From assembly GCA_030626465.1 (NCBI GenBank), contig DAOUOU010000131.1:1-7779 (forward strand): a DNA stretch of 7,779 nucleotides, in the 5' to 3' direction. The notes under the pieces are model-generated. The model made no database searches. It saw nothing but the letters and a program-made list of their open reading frames with translations, and had not been told where the DNA came from. The position numbers and the translations under genes are program-made. Shown here piece by piece: positions 1 through 6,096 of the stretch. Source of the stretch: Bacteroidales bacterium. GTDB lineage: Bacteria > Bacteroidota > Bacteroidia > Bacteroidales > UBA10428. The first letter of the stretch is position 1. Each line of letters starts with the position of its first letter.

Positions 1-209
1 AGATACTCCCTGTCATCATTATCATCCTGAACAAACACGACTGTATCAGGCAAAATGAAGGTAGAGGCAGCATTAAAATCAAAATTTGGATCATAAGCTG
101 AACCAACAAGATCATAATCGCTTGTGTATTCCGGTCCGTCAGGATAACACGAGGCGAGTAATAATCCGAACGCTAAAGGCAATAAAAGATAAGTAATTAT
201 AGATTTCAT
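1..209 (-). CDS. DUF4136-type lipoprotein, N-terminal part (runs off left edge)
   Basis: Reading leftward from an ATG at 209 gives 69 complete codons without a stop before the window ends. The product starts with a lysine and a hydrophobic stretch (about residues 4-19) and then the lipobox LAS-C with Cys21, so it is probably a lipoprotein cut by signal peptidase II and anchored in the outer membrane. After the cysteine come YPDGPEY, then SAYDPNFDFNAASTFILPD; this 'Y.P..EY ... YD..FDF ....T+.LPD' pattern is what I know from Bacteroidota DUF4136 proteins, whose function is unknown. Only the N-terminus is visible, so the C-terminal part of the domain cannot be checked. The gene lies 129 bp downstream of the TonB-dependent receptor gene on the same strand; the poly-T run and weak hairpin between them suggest separate transcription, but no promoter matching the Bacteroidota consensus is clear. 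Family call is from recall of the N-terminal pattern. Confidence 0.8.
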   Translation of the reverse strand, partial: MKSIITYLLLPLAFGLLLASCYPDGPEYTSDYDLVGSAYDPNFDFNAASTFILPDTVVFVQDDNDDREY

Positions 210-316
210 TGTAACTAGTTTTAGTTTAGTTGAATTAACAAAATAATCTACTTTTAGTTTAAAAAAAAAGCCGGATAGTTAAATAGTTATACTAATCCTA
301 TAGTCTTTATTAAAAT

Positions 317-336
317 GGGGCTTTCTATAAAGCACC
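317..336 (-). terminator. Possible weak terminator after the receptor gene
   Basis: Just downstream of the receptor stop codon, the minus strand can fold GCTTT-ATAG-AAAGC, extended by two G-C pairs across one mismatch. The following bases (ATTTTAATAAAG) are AT-rich but not a clean T-tract. A run of nine T residues on the minus strand lies about 45 bases further downstream, next to CCGGC. The signal is weak, and termination here is an inference. Confidence 0.3.
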
Positions 337-338
337 AG

Positions 339-2708
339 TTAAAATCTCATTCTCCACATCATCAGCCATGCAAATTTCTGATGATAGGTAGTGCTTTCTT
401 CACCGGTTAATCTGTCGATCGATCTGTAATAGATATTCTCATTGTTGGTTATGTTCTGAAAATCAACAATCCATTCATTCATCGTTCTTTTTGAATTCCA
501 TCTGAGCGTGACCATGATATCCAGACGTAAGTAAGCGGGATATTGTTCTTCGTATGCCCGGTCGTGATCATAATCCATATAGTACCTGCCCGAATTATCT
601 TGTTCAATAGTATAAGGAGTATATCGATTGCCTCCTGCAGTAACAAACTTTGGACTTGCAGCGAGGAAGGTATTTTTTCCCAATTCGAATTCGTAGCCTC
701 CCAGTATATTTACAACATAGTTATTGTTAAAGGCTGAATTGTGTTCAACATGATCACTGCCTTTGTACCTGGCCTCAAAAATTGATGTTGTGATCAGGAA
801 ATAATAATTGTTTGAGAAAAACTTCTCAAGTGTAAATTCAACTCCATAATTTTTGCCTGTTCCTTCATTCACCAGGCTATCGTATGTCGGGATATAAAAT
901 TCGGCCCCGTAATTAAGCAGTGAATGATAAGACGGAATTTGCTCAACGGGAGCGTTATAAATCTGCTGATAGTAGGTCTCGAATTTGAATCTCAGATCTT
1001 TTTTAATGAGGTAGTCATAACCAAAAACATAATGATGACTTTTTGTGAAATCAAGATCCTTGTTCGTAGATTCGTTATATTCTCCTGTAATATCATTGTA
1101 CGATTGCGAGAAGTACAATTGATGGGGTTGCAGCTGGCTGTGCAAACCATACCCTATGCTGAACGATTGTCCTTTTAAAAATTGCCAGCGGATGCTTGCT
1201 CGAGGTTCAACACTGAAACTGCCGTTTAATGCAAAATACTGGGAATGCAATCCTGAGTAAAAAGTAATATTGTTGTTTAACCTGTGGCGCCATTCGGCGT
1301 AACCCTGAAATAAAGCCATTGTTCCATCAGCTTTGCTGCCAACTCTGTAACTACTATCATTCTGAAGAGTGCTATCACGAAAAGCAGGACTGTATACATC
1401 CGTTTTTATTCCTATATTCAAATGATTGCGTGTATTGATCTTTGAGTTAATTTCTGTTCCTGCAGAATATTGCCATTCCACCAGTTTGCTTCTTGCATAT
1501 AAGGTCACACTTCTATCAATAATTGATACAGAATCGTATTTATAATTTGAAAAGCTTCCTGCGACAGACAGTCTGCTTATCAATAAGGTATTTGATGAAA
1601 ATGAATAAACATGATTAACACCATTTGTAATCATTCCTGAATGAAAACTAAAATCACTGCCGGAATCTGTGTTGACAAAATCAGAAACGGAGTCCTTTTT
1701 ACTGTCATAAGTTTTTACGTTGCTGTTGCCTGCTACTCCAAATAAACTAAACCTGCCGGCATTGCTTGTGGGCAGATCAATTTTATAAGAAATATCCTGG
1801 TATTCGGGAACTGTACCTTCCGGGCCGTAATTAATCCCTAATTTTTGCATTAATCCGAGAAAGGAGTACCGATAATTTATTAAGTAGGAAGCATCATGTT
1901 TTTTGGAAAAAGGGCCTTCTGCTCCCAGCTCAATTCCGTTTAGCCCCAGCTGTACGAGATATTCCCGTTGCTGATTATTGCCAGAGCGCATATTTAAATC
2001 AAAGGCACCTGAAAGCGCATTACCAAATTCTGCAGGAAATGCACCGGTATAAAAATCGGAATTGCGCAGGAGATTATTATTAAGCATGCTTATTGGACCT
2101 CCTGTAGTACCGAAAGCACCAAAATGATTTGGATTTGGAATATTTTGCCCTTCTAATCTCCATAATAGTCCGAGCGGAGAGTTCCCCCTTATAATAATAT
2201 CATTACGGGCTTCACTCGCGGCCATAACTCCTGCATAGTTGCTTGCCATTCGTGCAGGATCGCCCCAGCTGCCTGCATATCTTTCAGTTTCTTCAACGGT
2301 AAAGGAACGTGCACTGATTTGTGCCATTTGATTTATAGGTTTGTCCTTTCTTTGAGTAGCTTTAATTACAACCTCATCGCCCTGGTACACCATCTCGGTC
2401 AATTCGATCTCGAGAACAACCTCCTGAGCAGAGGAAAGATTAATATCAACATTCATTGATTTATAACCGAGATAGGAGAACTGAACTTCATACCGGCCGA
2501 CTGGTACTTCATCAAAGCGAAAAATACCTTTTAGATCACTTGTAGTACCTCTTTGAGGATCGGTTGATGCGATTACAATATTCACTCCCAGAAGTGGCTG
2601 TCGGGTATCCTTGTCTTTTATTGTTCCTCTTATTGTCTGTGTATATTGCGAAAGGATTGTAAGGGATGAGTAAAAAAGGAGACAAATAAAGAAAGTGATT
2701 CTTTTCAT
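339..2708 (-). CDS. TonB-dependent outer-membrane receptor with carboxypeptidase-regulatory-like N-domain
   Basis: A complete 789-residue protein. Residues 1-20 are a signal peptide (basic start, hydrophobic core, cut near ILS-QYT). Residues about 26-108 form a carboxypeptidase-regulatory-like beta-sandwich (IRGTIKDKDTRQPLLGVNI ... SYLGYKS), common in Bacteroidota receptors. DEVVIKA at 111-117 matches the usual TonB-box-like segment. The plug spans about 130-242 and holds NDIIIRGNSPLGLLWRLEG (169-187) and PNPNHFGAFGTTGGP, ending SGAFDLNMRSG. The rest is an aromatic-rich beta-barrel ending WMMRMRF-like in a terminal Phe, as expected for insertion by the BAM machinery. It should import a substrate across the outer membrane using TonB energy. 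No SusD-like lipoprotein lies beside it, so it is probably not a glycan-uptake SusC; the substrate cannot be told. The length is at the short end for this architecture but nothing is missing. No clean promoter is visible; the leader overlaps the two inverted repeats at 2773-2813. Confidence 0.93.
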   Translation of the reverse strand: MKRITFFICLLFYSSLTILSQYTQTIRGTIKDKDTRQPLLGVNIVIASTDPQRGTTSDLKGIFRFDEVPVGRYEVQFSYLGYKSMNVDINLSSAQEVVLEIELTEMVYQGDEVVIKATQRKDKPINQMAQISARSFTVEETERYAGSWGDPARMASNYAGVMAASEARNDIIIRGNSPLGLLWRLEGQNIPNPNHFGAFGTTGGPISMLNNNLLRNSDFYTGAFPAEFGNALSGAFDLNMRSGNNQQREYLVQLGLNGIELGAEGPFSKKHDASYLINYRYSFLGLMQKLGINYGPEGTVPEYQDISYKIDLPTSNAGRFSLFGVAGNSNVKTYDSKKDSVSDFVNTDSGSDFSFHSGMITNGVNHVYSFSSNTLLISRLSVAGSFSNYKYDSVSIIDRSVTLYARSKLVEWQYSAGTEINSKINTRNHLNIGIKTDVYSPAFRDSTLQNDSSYRVGSKADGTMALFQGYAEWRHRLNNNITFYSGLHSQYFALNGSFSVEPRASIRWQFLKGQSFSIGYGLHSQLQPHQLYFSQSYNDITGEYNESTNKDLDFTKSHHYVFGYDYLIKKDLRFKFETYYQQIYNAPVEQIPSYHSLLNYGAEFYIPTYDSLVNEGTGKNYGVEFTLEKFFSNNYYFLITTSIFEARYKGSDHVEHNSAFNNNYVVNILGGYEFELGKNTFLAASPKFVTAGGNRYTPYTIEQDNSGRYYMDYDHDRAYEEQYPAYLRLDIMVTLRWNSKRTMNEWIVDFQNITNNENIYYRSIDRLTGEESTTYHQKFAWLMMWRMRF

Positions 2709-2772
2709 CGATGTATGTTTTTGGCAACTTGGGTATAGTTAAATTATTCTAATTTTAATTATGAGACCAGTA

Positions 2773-2797
2773 AACTATAAGAGAAAAACTTATAGTT
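2773..2797. repeat. Inverted repeat, 9-bp perfect stem with 7-nt loop
   Basis: AACTATAAG at 2773-2781 is the exact reverse complement of CTTATAGTT at 2789-2797, separated by AGAAAAA. The stem is AT-rich and has no T-tract on either side that would make it a good intrinsic terminator. It lies 65 bases upstream of the receptor start codon, where a regulator-binding site or a leader RNA structure is possible. Its right arm shares two bases with the next inverted repeat, so full pairing of both cannot coexist in one RNA. Confidence 0.6.
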
Positions 2798-2813
2798 CAC
2801 TTTTTAAAGTGAA
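2796..2813. repeat. Inverted repeat, 8-bp perfect arms around two T residues
   Basis: TTCACTTT at 2796-2803 and AAAGTGAA at 2806-2813 are exact reverse complements separated only by TT. A two-base loop is too tight for full pairing in RNA, so this near-palindrome is more like a site for a dimeric DNA-binding protein, or a pairing arm of a larger structure with the neighbouring repeat. It sits about 90 bases upstream of the receptor start codon. The role is an inference. Confidence 0.5.
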
Positions 2814-2860
2814 AGGACATTTATTTTTGCCAGCAGTTGCATTACTTTCTTTTTTATCAA

Positions 2861-3013
2861 GGACATGTATTTCAACTGGTATTCTCTAACTCACAGCCGT
2901 GGTTTGAATCAGGCTTTTTAACCGAAGCAAACGGGAAATGGAAAAACGGAGACATTTATTTTGGTTTTCACCTTCTTCGTACTTTTGCTATTGGAAATAA
3001 AAAGAGTTGGTAG
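2861..3013 (+). pseudogene. C-terminal remnant of a DUF5777-type outer-membrane beta-barrel gene
   Basis: The plus-strand frame that ends at the TAG at 3011-3013 reads GHVFQLVFSNSQPWFE, then SGFLTEANGKWKNGDIYFGF and HLLRTFAIGNKKSW. This matches what I recall as the conserved tail of Bacteroidota DUF5777 beta-barrel proteins: 'GGHVFQLHFTNS... .E..F..ETTGKW.DGDI.FGFN.SR.F'. Full family members are roughly 280-300 residues, so only the last sixth remains. Upstream of 2861 the resemblance stops at once, no in-frame start is credible, and a stop (TGA, 2810-2812) closes the frame. I therefore read it as the stump left after a deletion of the rest of the gene. The last two beta-strands and the KWKNGD turn are intact, so the decay may be recent. 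The fragment ends two bases before the stop codon of the convergent DUF6048 gene. Confidence 0.75.
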
Positions 3014-3015
3014 AG

Positions 3016-3720
3016 TTAATTTTCTTGCCGGACCTTTGGTATAGTTTTGATTAATGGTATTCTGTAATAAATTGAATAGTTAAATCCTATACCCGCTCTT
3101 TTATTTCCTCTCCCGAAACCGGGAATATAGTAAGGTTCCATCACATGATCTTTTGTTTGTGCTAAAAGTATCCTTACTCTGAAAGACCAGCCAATAAAGA
3201 AATTTCTGAAAAGCTCTGCCCTTATGCCGCTGGTTATTTCAAACCAGTGAGCATAGCTTGTATTTTCGGGCACAGCCGGAGCATAATAGTCTCCCCAATA
3301 ATCATCTATAATAAGAATATTGTCTGCAGAATGACTTAGCTTCGAAAAACTGTACCTGAATCCTGCAAAAACCATTTCATACTGGTCAATGCTTTGTTTC
3401 TTCTGGAAATTATAATCAATACCGAATCTGAAATAATAACCTTCTGACTGATAAGTATATATAGGTTTTTCCATCTGTATATCCTGTAAGCCAAATTCAA
3501 CGACTGGATACAGGTTTCTCACGGTTTCAAAATCAACAGAAAATTCATATGCAGTCCGTTCAGGTTCAAAATAATACAAAGTGAATCGCGAAAGATCAAC
3601 CCCAAATCTCAGACCTCTCACTCTTGGTTTTTCTATGTCCTGTTCTTCCTGCGAATAAGTCGGGACAACAGATAAAAAGCATAGCAACAGGCTAAAACAA
3701 TATTTTGATATTCTCCTCAT
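3016..3720 (-). CDS. DUF6048 family outer-membrane beta-barrel protein
   Basis: A 234-residue protein with a signal peptide (residues 1-23, hydrophobic core LLLCFLSVV, cut near TYS-QEE) and a body of alternating hydrophobic/aromatic strands. Segments typical of DUF6048 as I remember it include LRFGVDLSR (38-45), DFETVRNLYPVVEFG (63-77), YYFRFGIDYN (95-104), HWFEITSGIRAELFRNFFIG (158-177) and FNYSIYYRIPL (213-223). It probably folds as a small eight- to ten-strand barrel in the outer membrane; no function is known. The start codon lies 29 bases inside the preceding DUF6452 gene, in another frame, so the two are almost certainly co-transcribed and probably translationally coupled. Pairing of these two families is usual in Bacteroidota, and the overlap supports joint work. 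The protein ends KVRQEN rather than in a terminal aromatic residue, a slight departure from a standard barrel end. Confidence 0.88.
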   Translation of the reverse strand: MRRISKYCFSLLLCFLSVVPTYSQEEQDIEKPRVRGLRFGVDLSRFTLYYFEPERTAYEFSVDFETVRNLYPVVEFGLQDIQMEKPIYTYQSEGYYFRFGIDYNFQKKQSIDQYEMVFAGFRYSFSKLSHSADNILIIDDYWGDYYAPAVPENTSYAHWFEITSGIRAELFRNFFIGWSFRVRILLAQTKDHVMEPYYIPGFGRGNKRAGIGFNYSIYYRIPLIKTIPKVRQEN

Positions 3721-4339
3721 TAAACGGATTTATTTCAGGATTTATGATCTCCATTGAATGAATAACATTATGCGTATGACTTACATTCAATAACTGGTAT
3801 AGATGAGAAAATCCACATTCTGCAGAAACCATATATTGTACTCTTGAAAATGTAAAATTTACGGTATCATCGATATAATGTGATATAAAAGGAGTTGCCA
3901 CAGGAACGGGATCATAAAAATACAGTATTTCGGGAATGGGATCGATATGTAAAATAGTATCAGGGACCGGATAGGTCACTATTAAAGTATCAGGAGTATG
4001 ATCAAAAATCACAATCACTATTGGAACAGTATCATAAATATAATTGGTATCGACAATTGCAAATGAAAAAACGAATGAACATGAGTCTATACCGTGAGGA
4101 AGGGGGATCTGAATAGATTTTATTTTTGAGGCAGTGTCGTTTGCAAGAGTATCCGGATCTCCAATTCCCTTAATAGCTATAGCTTCCAGAGTAGTATCGC
4201 TTACTATGCCATCTTCATATTTGTAGAATCCAAGGTTCACAAGCGATCTCTCCGGATCCTGACATATTTCTTCCTGGCTGCAGGATAGTAAATGAAAAAT
4301 AAAAGCTGTAAGAAAAATGAATAGGTGGTTATGGCTCAC
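3692..4339 (-). CDS. DUF6452 family lipoprotein with an internal 10-residue repeat array
   Basis: A 215-residue protein with a type II signal peptide: hydrophobic residues 6-17 and lipobox LLS-C with Cys20. The residues after the cysteine, SQEE, are acidic and resemble the lipoprotein export signal described in Bacteroidota, so surface exposure is possible. The family is seen in CQDPERSLVNLGFYK (26-40), GIGDPDTL (58-65), IQIPL (76-80), and the C-terminal half ECGFSHLYQLLNVSHTHN (174-191) and FNEENIKILF (206-215). Residues 96-145 are five 10-residue units with a Pro at the start of units two to five. This stretch falls between the conserved blocks and I do not recall it in other family members, which are mostly shorter. 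The gene is first of a pair with DUF6048. In other genomes the pair often follows the RNA methyltransferase gene rlmD; here gpmI lies divergently upstream instead. Function unknown. Confidence 0.87.
   Translation of the reverse strand: MSHNHLFIFLTAFIFHLLSCSQEEICQDPERSLVNLGFYKYEDGIVSDTTLEAIAIKGIGDPDTLANDTASKIKSIQIPLPHGIDSCSFVFSFAIVDTNYIYDTVPIVIVIFDHTPDTLIVTYPVPDTILHIDPIPEILYFYDPVPVATPFISHYIDDTVNFTFSRVQYMVSAECGFSHLYQLLNVSHTHNVIHSMEIINPEINPFNEENIKILF
3905..4054 (-). repeat. Five degenerate 30-bp tandem repeats coding for 10-residue units
   Basis: The repeat encodes, in order, VDTNYIYDTV, PIVIVIFDHT, PDTLIVTYPV, PDTILHIDPI and PEILYFYDPV, followed by another proline (PVATPF). Prolines fall at residues 106, 116, 126, 136 and 146, exactly ten apart. 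The pattern is Pro, acidic or polar, alternating beta-branched residues, then aromatic/Asp and Pro or Thr. At DNA level the units are diverged but align without gaps, with GTATC or a close variant recurring near the end of units on the plus strand. This looks like an old tandem duplication within the coding frame. The alternating hydrophobic pattern suggests one beta-strand per unit with a proline turn. Confidence 0.8.
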
Positions 4340-4395
4340 TTCTTTTAAGATAATATCATTTTATTCAGATAAGGTTAGTATCAACTTGGCAGATG

Positions 4396-4424
4396 CAAAA
4401 TCTATTCCTGTTTTTGCATTGCAA
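4396..4424 (-). promoter_or_regulatory. Candidate promoter of the DUF6452-DUF6048 operon, overlapped by an inverted repeat
   Basis: On the minus strand TTG (4422-4424) is followed after 17 bases by TAGATTTTG (4396-4404), which resembles the -7 element TAnnTTTG with one extra base. Spacing and sequence are both slightly off the consensus. An 8-bp inverted repeat, ATGCAAAA at 4393-4400 and TTTTGCAT at 4412-4419, spans the -7 element and spacer, as an operator would. The site is about 57 bases upstream of the lipoprotein start codon. Without transcript data this is only a candidate. Confidence 0.3.
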
Positions 4425-4442
4425 GATAGTAAAATTTTAGCG

Positions 4443-4478
4443 GCAGATTACCTTAAGTAAACATCTCTGGTAATCTGC
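4443..4478. repeat. 10-bp perfect inverted repeat between two divergent genes
   Basis: GCAGATTACC at 4443-4452 and GGTAATCTGC at 4469-4478 are exact reverse complements around a 16-base loop. On the plus strand TTTTACTG follows, so it resembles an intrinsic terminator, but no gene ends here: the flanking genes diverge. It stops ten bases before the -33 element of the gpmI promoter. It could be a regulator site, an insulator between the two promoters, or the leftover of a lost gene or small element. Confidence 0.65.
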
Positions 4479-4488
4479 TTTTACTGAT

Positions 4489-4519
4489 TTTGCAGGGAAA
4501 GGAGTAATGCTTATCTTTG
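4489..4519 (+). promoter_or_regulatory. Promoter of gpmI, exact Bacteroidota consensus
   Basis: TTTG at 4489-4492, a 19-base spacer, and TATCTTTG at 4512-4519 match the Bacteroidota housekeeping promoter (TTTG, about 19 bases, TAnnTTTG) at every defined position. Transcription would begin near 4525 and leave an A/T-rich leader of about 55 bases before the ATG at 4580. It is the best promoter in the window. Confidence 0.8.
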
Positions 4520-4579
4520 TAACCTGTTTTTCAGAAATCATGCCTGACTGATATATATTTCACATAAACTATTTCATAT

Positions 4580-6094
4580 ATGAAGAGAGCAATATTGATC
4601 ATTCTTGATGGATGGGGCATAGGCAATAAGAGTAAAAGTGATGTTATATGGCAAGCCAATACACCTAATATGGATCAATTGGCTGCAGATTATCCGAATT
4701 CAAAATTATTAAGTTGTGGAGAAGATGTTGGATTACCGCAAGGACAAATGGGAAATTCGGAAGTGGGACACCTGAATATTGGAGCGGGGCGAATTGTATA
4801 CCAGGATCTGGTAAGAATAAATAAATCGATTAAGGATAACAGTATTTCGGAGAATAAAACCTTAGTCGATGCATTCCAATACGCAAAACAAAATAATCAG
4901 GCAGTTCACTTTATTGGATTAATTGGCCCCGGAGGTGTTCATTCCATGAGTCATCACCTGTTTAAGTTATGCGACTTAACAAAAGAGCATGATCTTAAAG
5001 ATGTTTTTATTCATGCTCTAACCGATGGACGTGATACCGACCCCAAAAGCGGATATGGTTTTATGAAGGAAGTTGTTGAACATTTGAAGACCTCCAATGG
5101 CAAGATTGCATCTCTGATCGGACGATATTATACAATGGATCGTGATAAGCGATGGGATCGTATTAATGAAGGATACAAGCTTATGGTCGATGGTGGAGGG
5201 AAGCCTTATACCAATGTTCTAAAAGCTATAAAAGATTCTTATTCCGAAGGTGTAACGGATGAATTTATTAAACCTGTTGTAATTGTCGATGATAAGGGAG
5301 ATTTCCTTGGAACAATTAAAAAAGGCGATGTAGTGATATGCTTCAATTTTCGTACCGACAGATTACGTCAGATTACTACTGTTCTGACCCAACAGGATAT
5401 GCCTGAGTTCAACATGAAGACAATCCCTTTGAATTATCTTACACTAACTACTTATGATGAAAGTTTTGAAGGCATTAAAGTAGTGTTCGACAAGCAAAAT
5501 GTCAGCCATACTTTGGGTGAAAAGATCTCGGAAAACGGGTTAAAACAAATACGAATTGCTGAGACTGAAAAATATGCCCACGTTACCTTCTTTTTTAATG
5601 GCGGGCGTGAAGATGAGTTTGAAGGAGAGAAGAGAATCCTTATTCCCTCTCCTCAGGTAGCCACATACGATCTGCAGCCTGAAATGAATGCTCCCAAAGT
5701 GGCAGATGCCATTGTCGCCGAATTGAAAAAGGGCGAAGCTGATTTTGTATGCCTGAACTTTGCCAATGGAGATATGGTTGGACATACAGGCATCTATGAA
5801 GCAATAGAAAAAGCTGTTGAAACCGTTGACAGATGTGTGGGAGATGTTGTGCATGCGGCCAAAGAAAATGGATACACTGCAATGATTATCGCAGACCATG
5901 GAAATGCAGATTATGCTGTAAATGAAGACGGTACACCCAACACAGCTCACTCACTTAACCCGGTACCCTGCATTCTGGTCAGTGATGAATACAAAGAAAT
6001 AAAGGATGGTATTCTTGCCGATGTTGCACCAACAATTCTTAAAATCATGGGATTATCTGTACCTGAGGAAATGACAGGGAGAGTATTAATTTAA
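4580..6094 (+). CDS. gpmI: 2,3-bisphosphoglycerate-independent phosphoglycerate mutase
   Basis: This cytoplasmic enzyme interconverts 3-phosphoglycerate and 2-phosphoglycerate in glycolysis and gluconeogenesis. At 504 residues it has the normal family length. It belongs to the alkaline-phosphatase superfamily and uses two metal ions, usually manganese. Metal and catalytic residues are all in place: Asp10 in ILDGWG, nucleophile Ser60 in QMGNSEVGH, Asp398 and His402 in NFANGDMVGH, Asp439 and His440 in IADHGNAD, and His457 in NTAHS. Substrate-binding residues sit in GPGGVHSMSHH (116-126), HALTDGRDTDP (145-155), GRYYTMDRDKRWDR (181-194), FNFRTDRLRQ (255-264) and Lys331 in ETEKYAHVTFFFNGG. The order is phosphatase part, inserted transferase domain (about 80-300), phosphatase part. 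The start is fixed by the MKRAILIILDGWG opening. It is monocistronic, with its own consensus promoter, and its stop lies two bases from the stop of the convergent LapA-like gene. Confidence 0.98.
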   Translation: MKRAILIILDGWGIGNKSKSDVIWQANTPNMDQLAADYPNSKLLSCGEDVGLPQGQMGNSEVGHLNIGAGRIVYQDLVRINKSIKDNSISENKTLVDAFQYAKQNNQAVHFIGLIGPGGVHSMSHHLFKLCDLTKEHDLKDVFIHALTDGRDTDPKSGYGFMKEVVEHLKTSNGKIASLIGRYYTMDRDKRWDRINEGYKLMVDGGGKPYTNVLKAIKDSYSEGVTDEFIKPVVIVDDKGDFLGTIKKGDVVICFNFRTDRLRQITTVLTQQDMPEFNMKTIPLNYLTLTTYDESFEGIKVVFDKQNVSHTLGEKISENGLKQIRIAETEKYAHVTFFFNGGREDEFEGEKRILIPSPQVATYDLQPEMNAPKVADAIVAELKKGEADFVCLNFANGDMVGHTGIYEAIEKAVETVDRCVGDVVHAAKENGYTAMIIADHGNADYAVNEDGTPNTAHSLNPVPCILVSDEYKEIKDGILADVAPTILKIMGLSVPEEMTGRVLI

Positions 6095-6096
6095 TA

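Larger units (their letters stand above)
2709..2860. other. Gene-free leader region of the receptor gene
   Basis: Together with the gene fragment that follows, this makes about 307 bases without an intact gene. It is AT-rich and contains two abutting inverted repeats (separate entries). On the minus strand TAAGTTTT inside the first hairpin matches the Bacteroidota -7 element TAnnTTTG at 7 of 8 letters, but a good -33 TTTG at the usual distance is missing, so I do not call a promoter. A 14-base sequence at 2813-2826 recurs with one mismatch at 2859-2872 (AAGGACAT, one variable base, TATTT), just where the decayed gene fragment begins; it may mark a deletion junction or be chance. A 42-codon plus-strand frame at 2761-2889 looks like noise. 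Confidence 0.6.

Noticed and set aside
262..300. A repeated ATAGTTA motif beside a run of nine A residues upstream of the DUF4136 gene.
   Set aside because: It is a short direct repeat in AT-rich DNA; the possible stem is only four base pairs, so neither a terminator nor an operator is supported.
924..1178. An 84-codon plus-strand frame within the receptor gene.
   Set aside because: It is antisense to the barrel region of a clearly real gene and has no recognisable motif.
339..2708. A SusC/SusD-type polysaccharide utilisation locus.
   Set aside because: No SusD-like gene, glycoside hydrolase or carbohydrate sensor is present, and the receptor is short with a general architecture.
2761..2889. 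A 42-codon plus-strand frame with a hydrophobic middle.
   Set aside because: It runs through both inverted repeats and overlaps the left border of the DUF5777 fragment in another frame; it resembles no family I know and has no promoter.
5540..5950. A 136-codon minus-strand frame inside gpmI.
   Set aside because: It lies wholly within the conserved catalytic C-terminal part of gpmI and its translation has no family features; it is a shadow frame.
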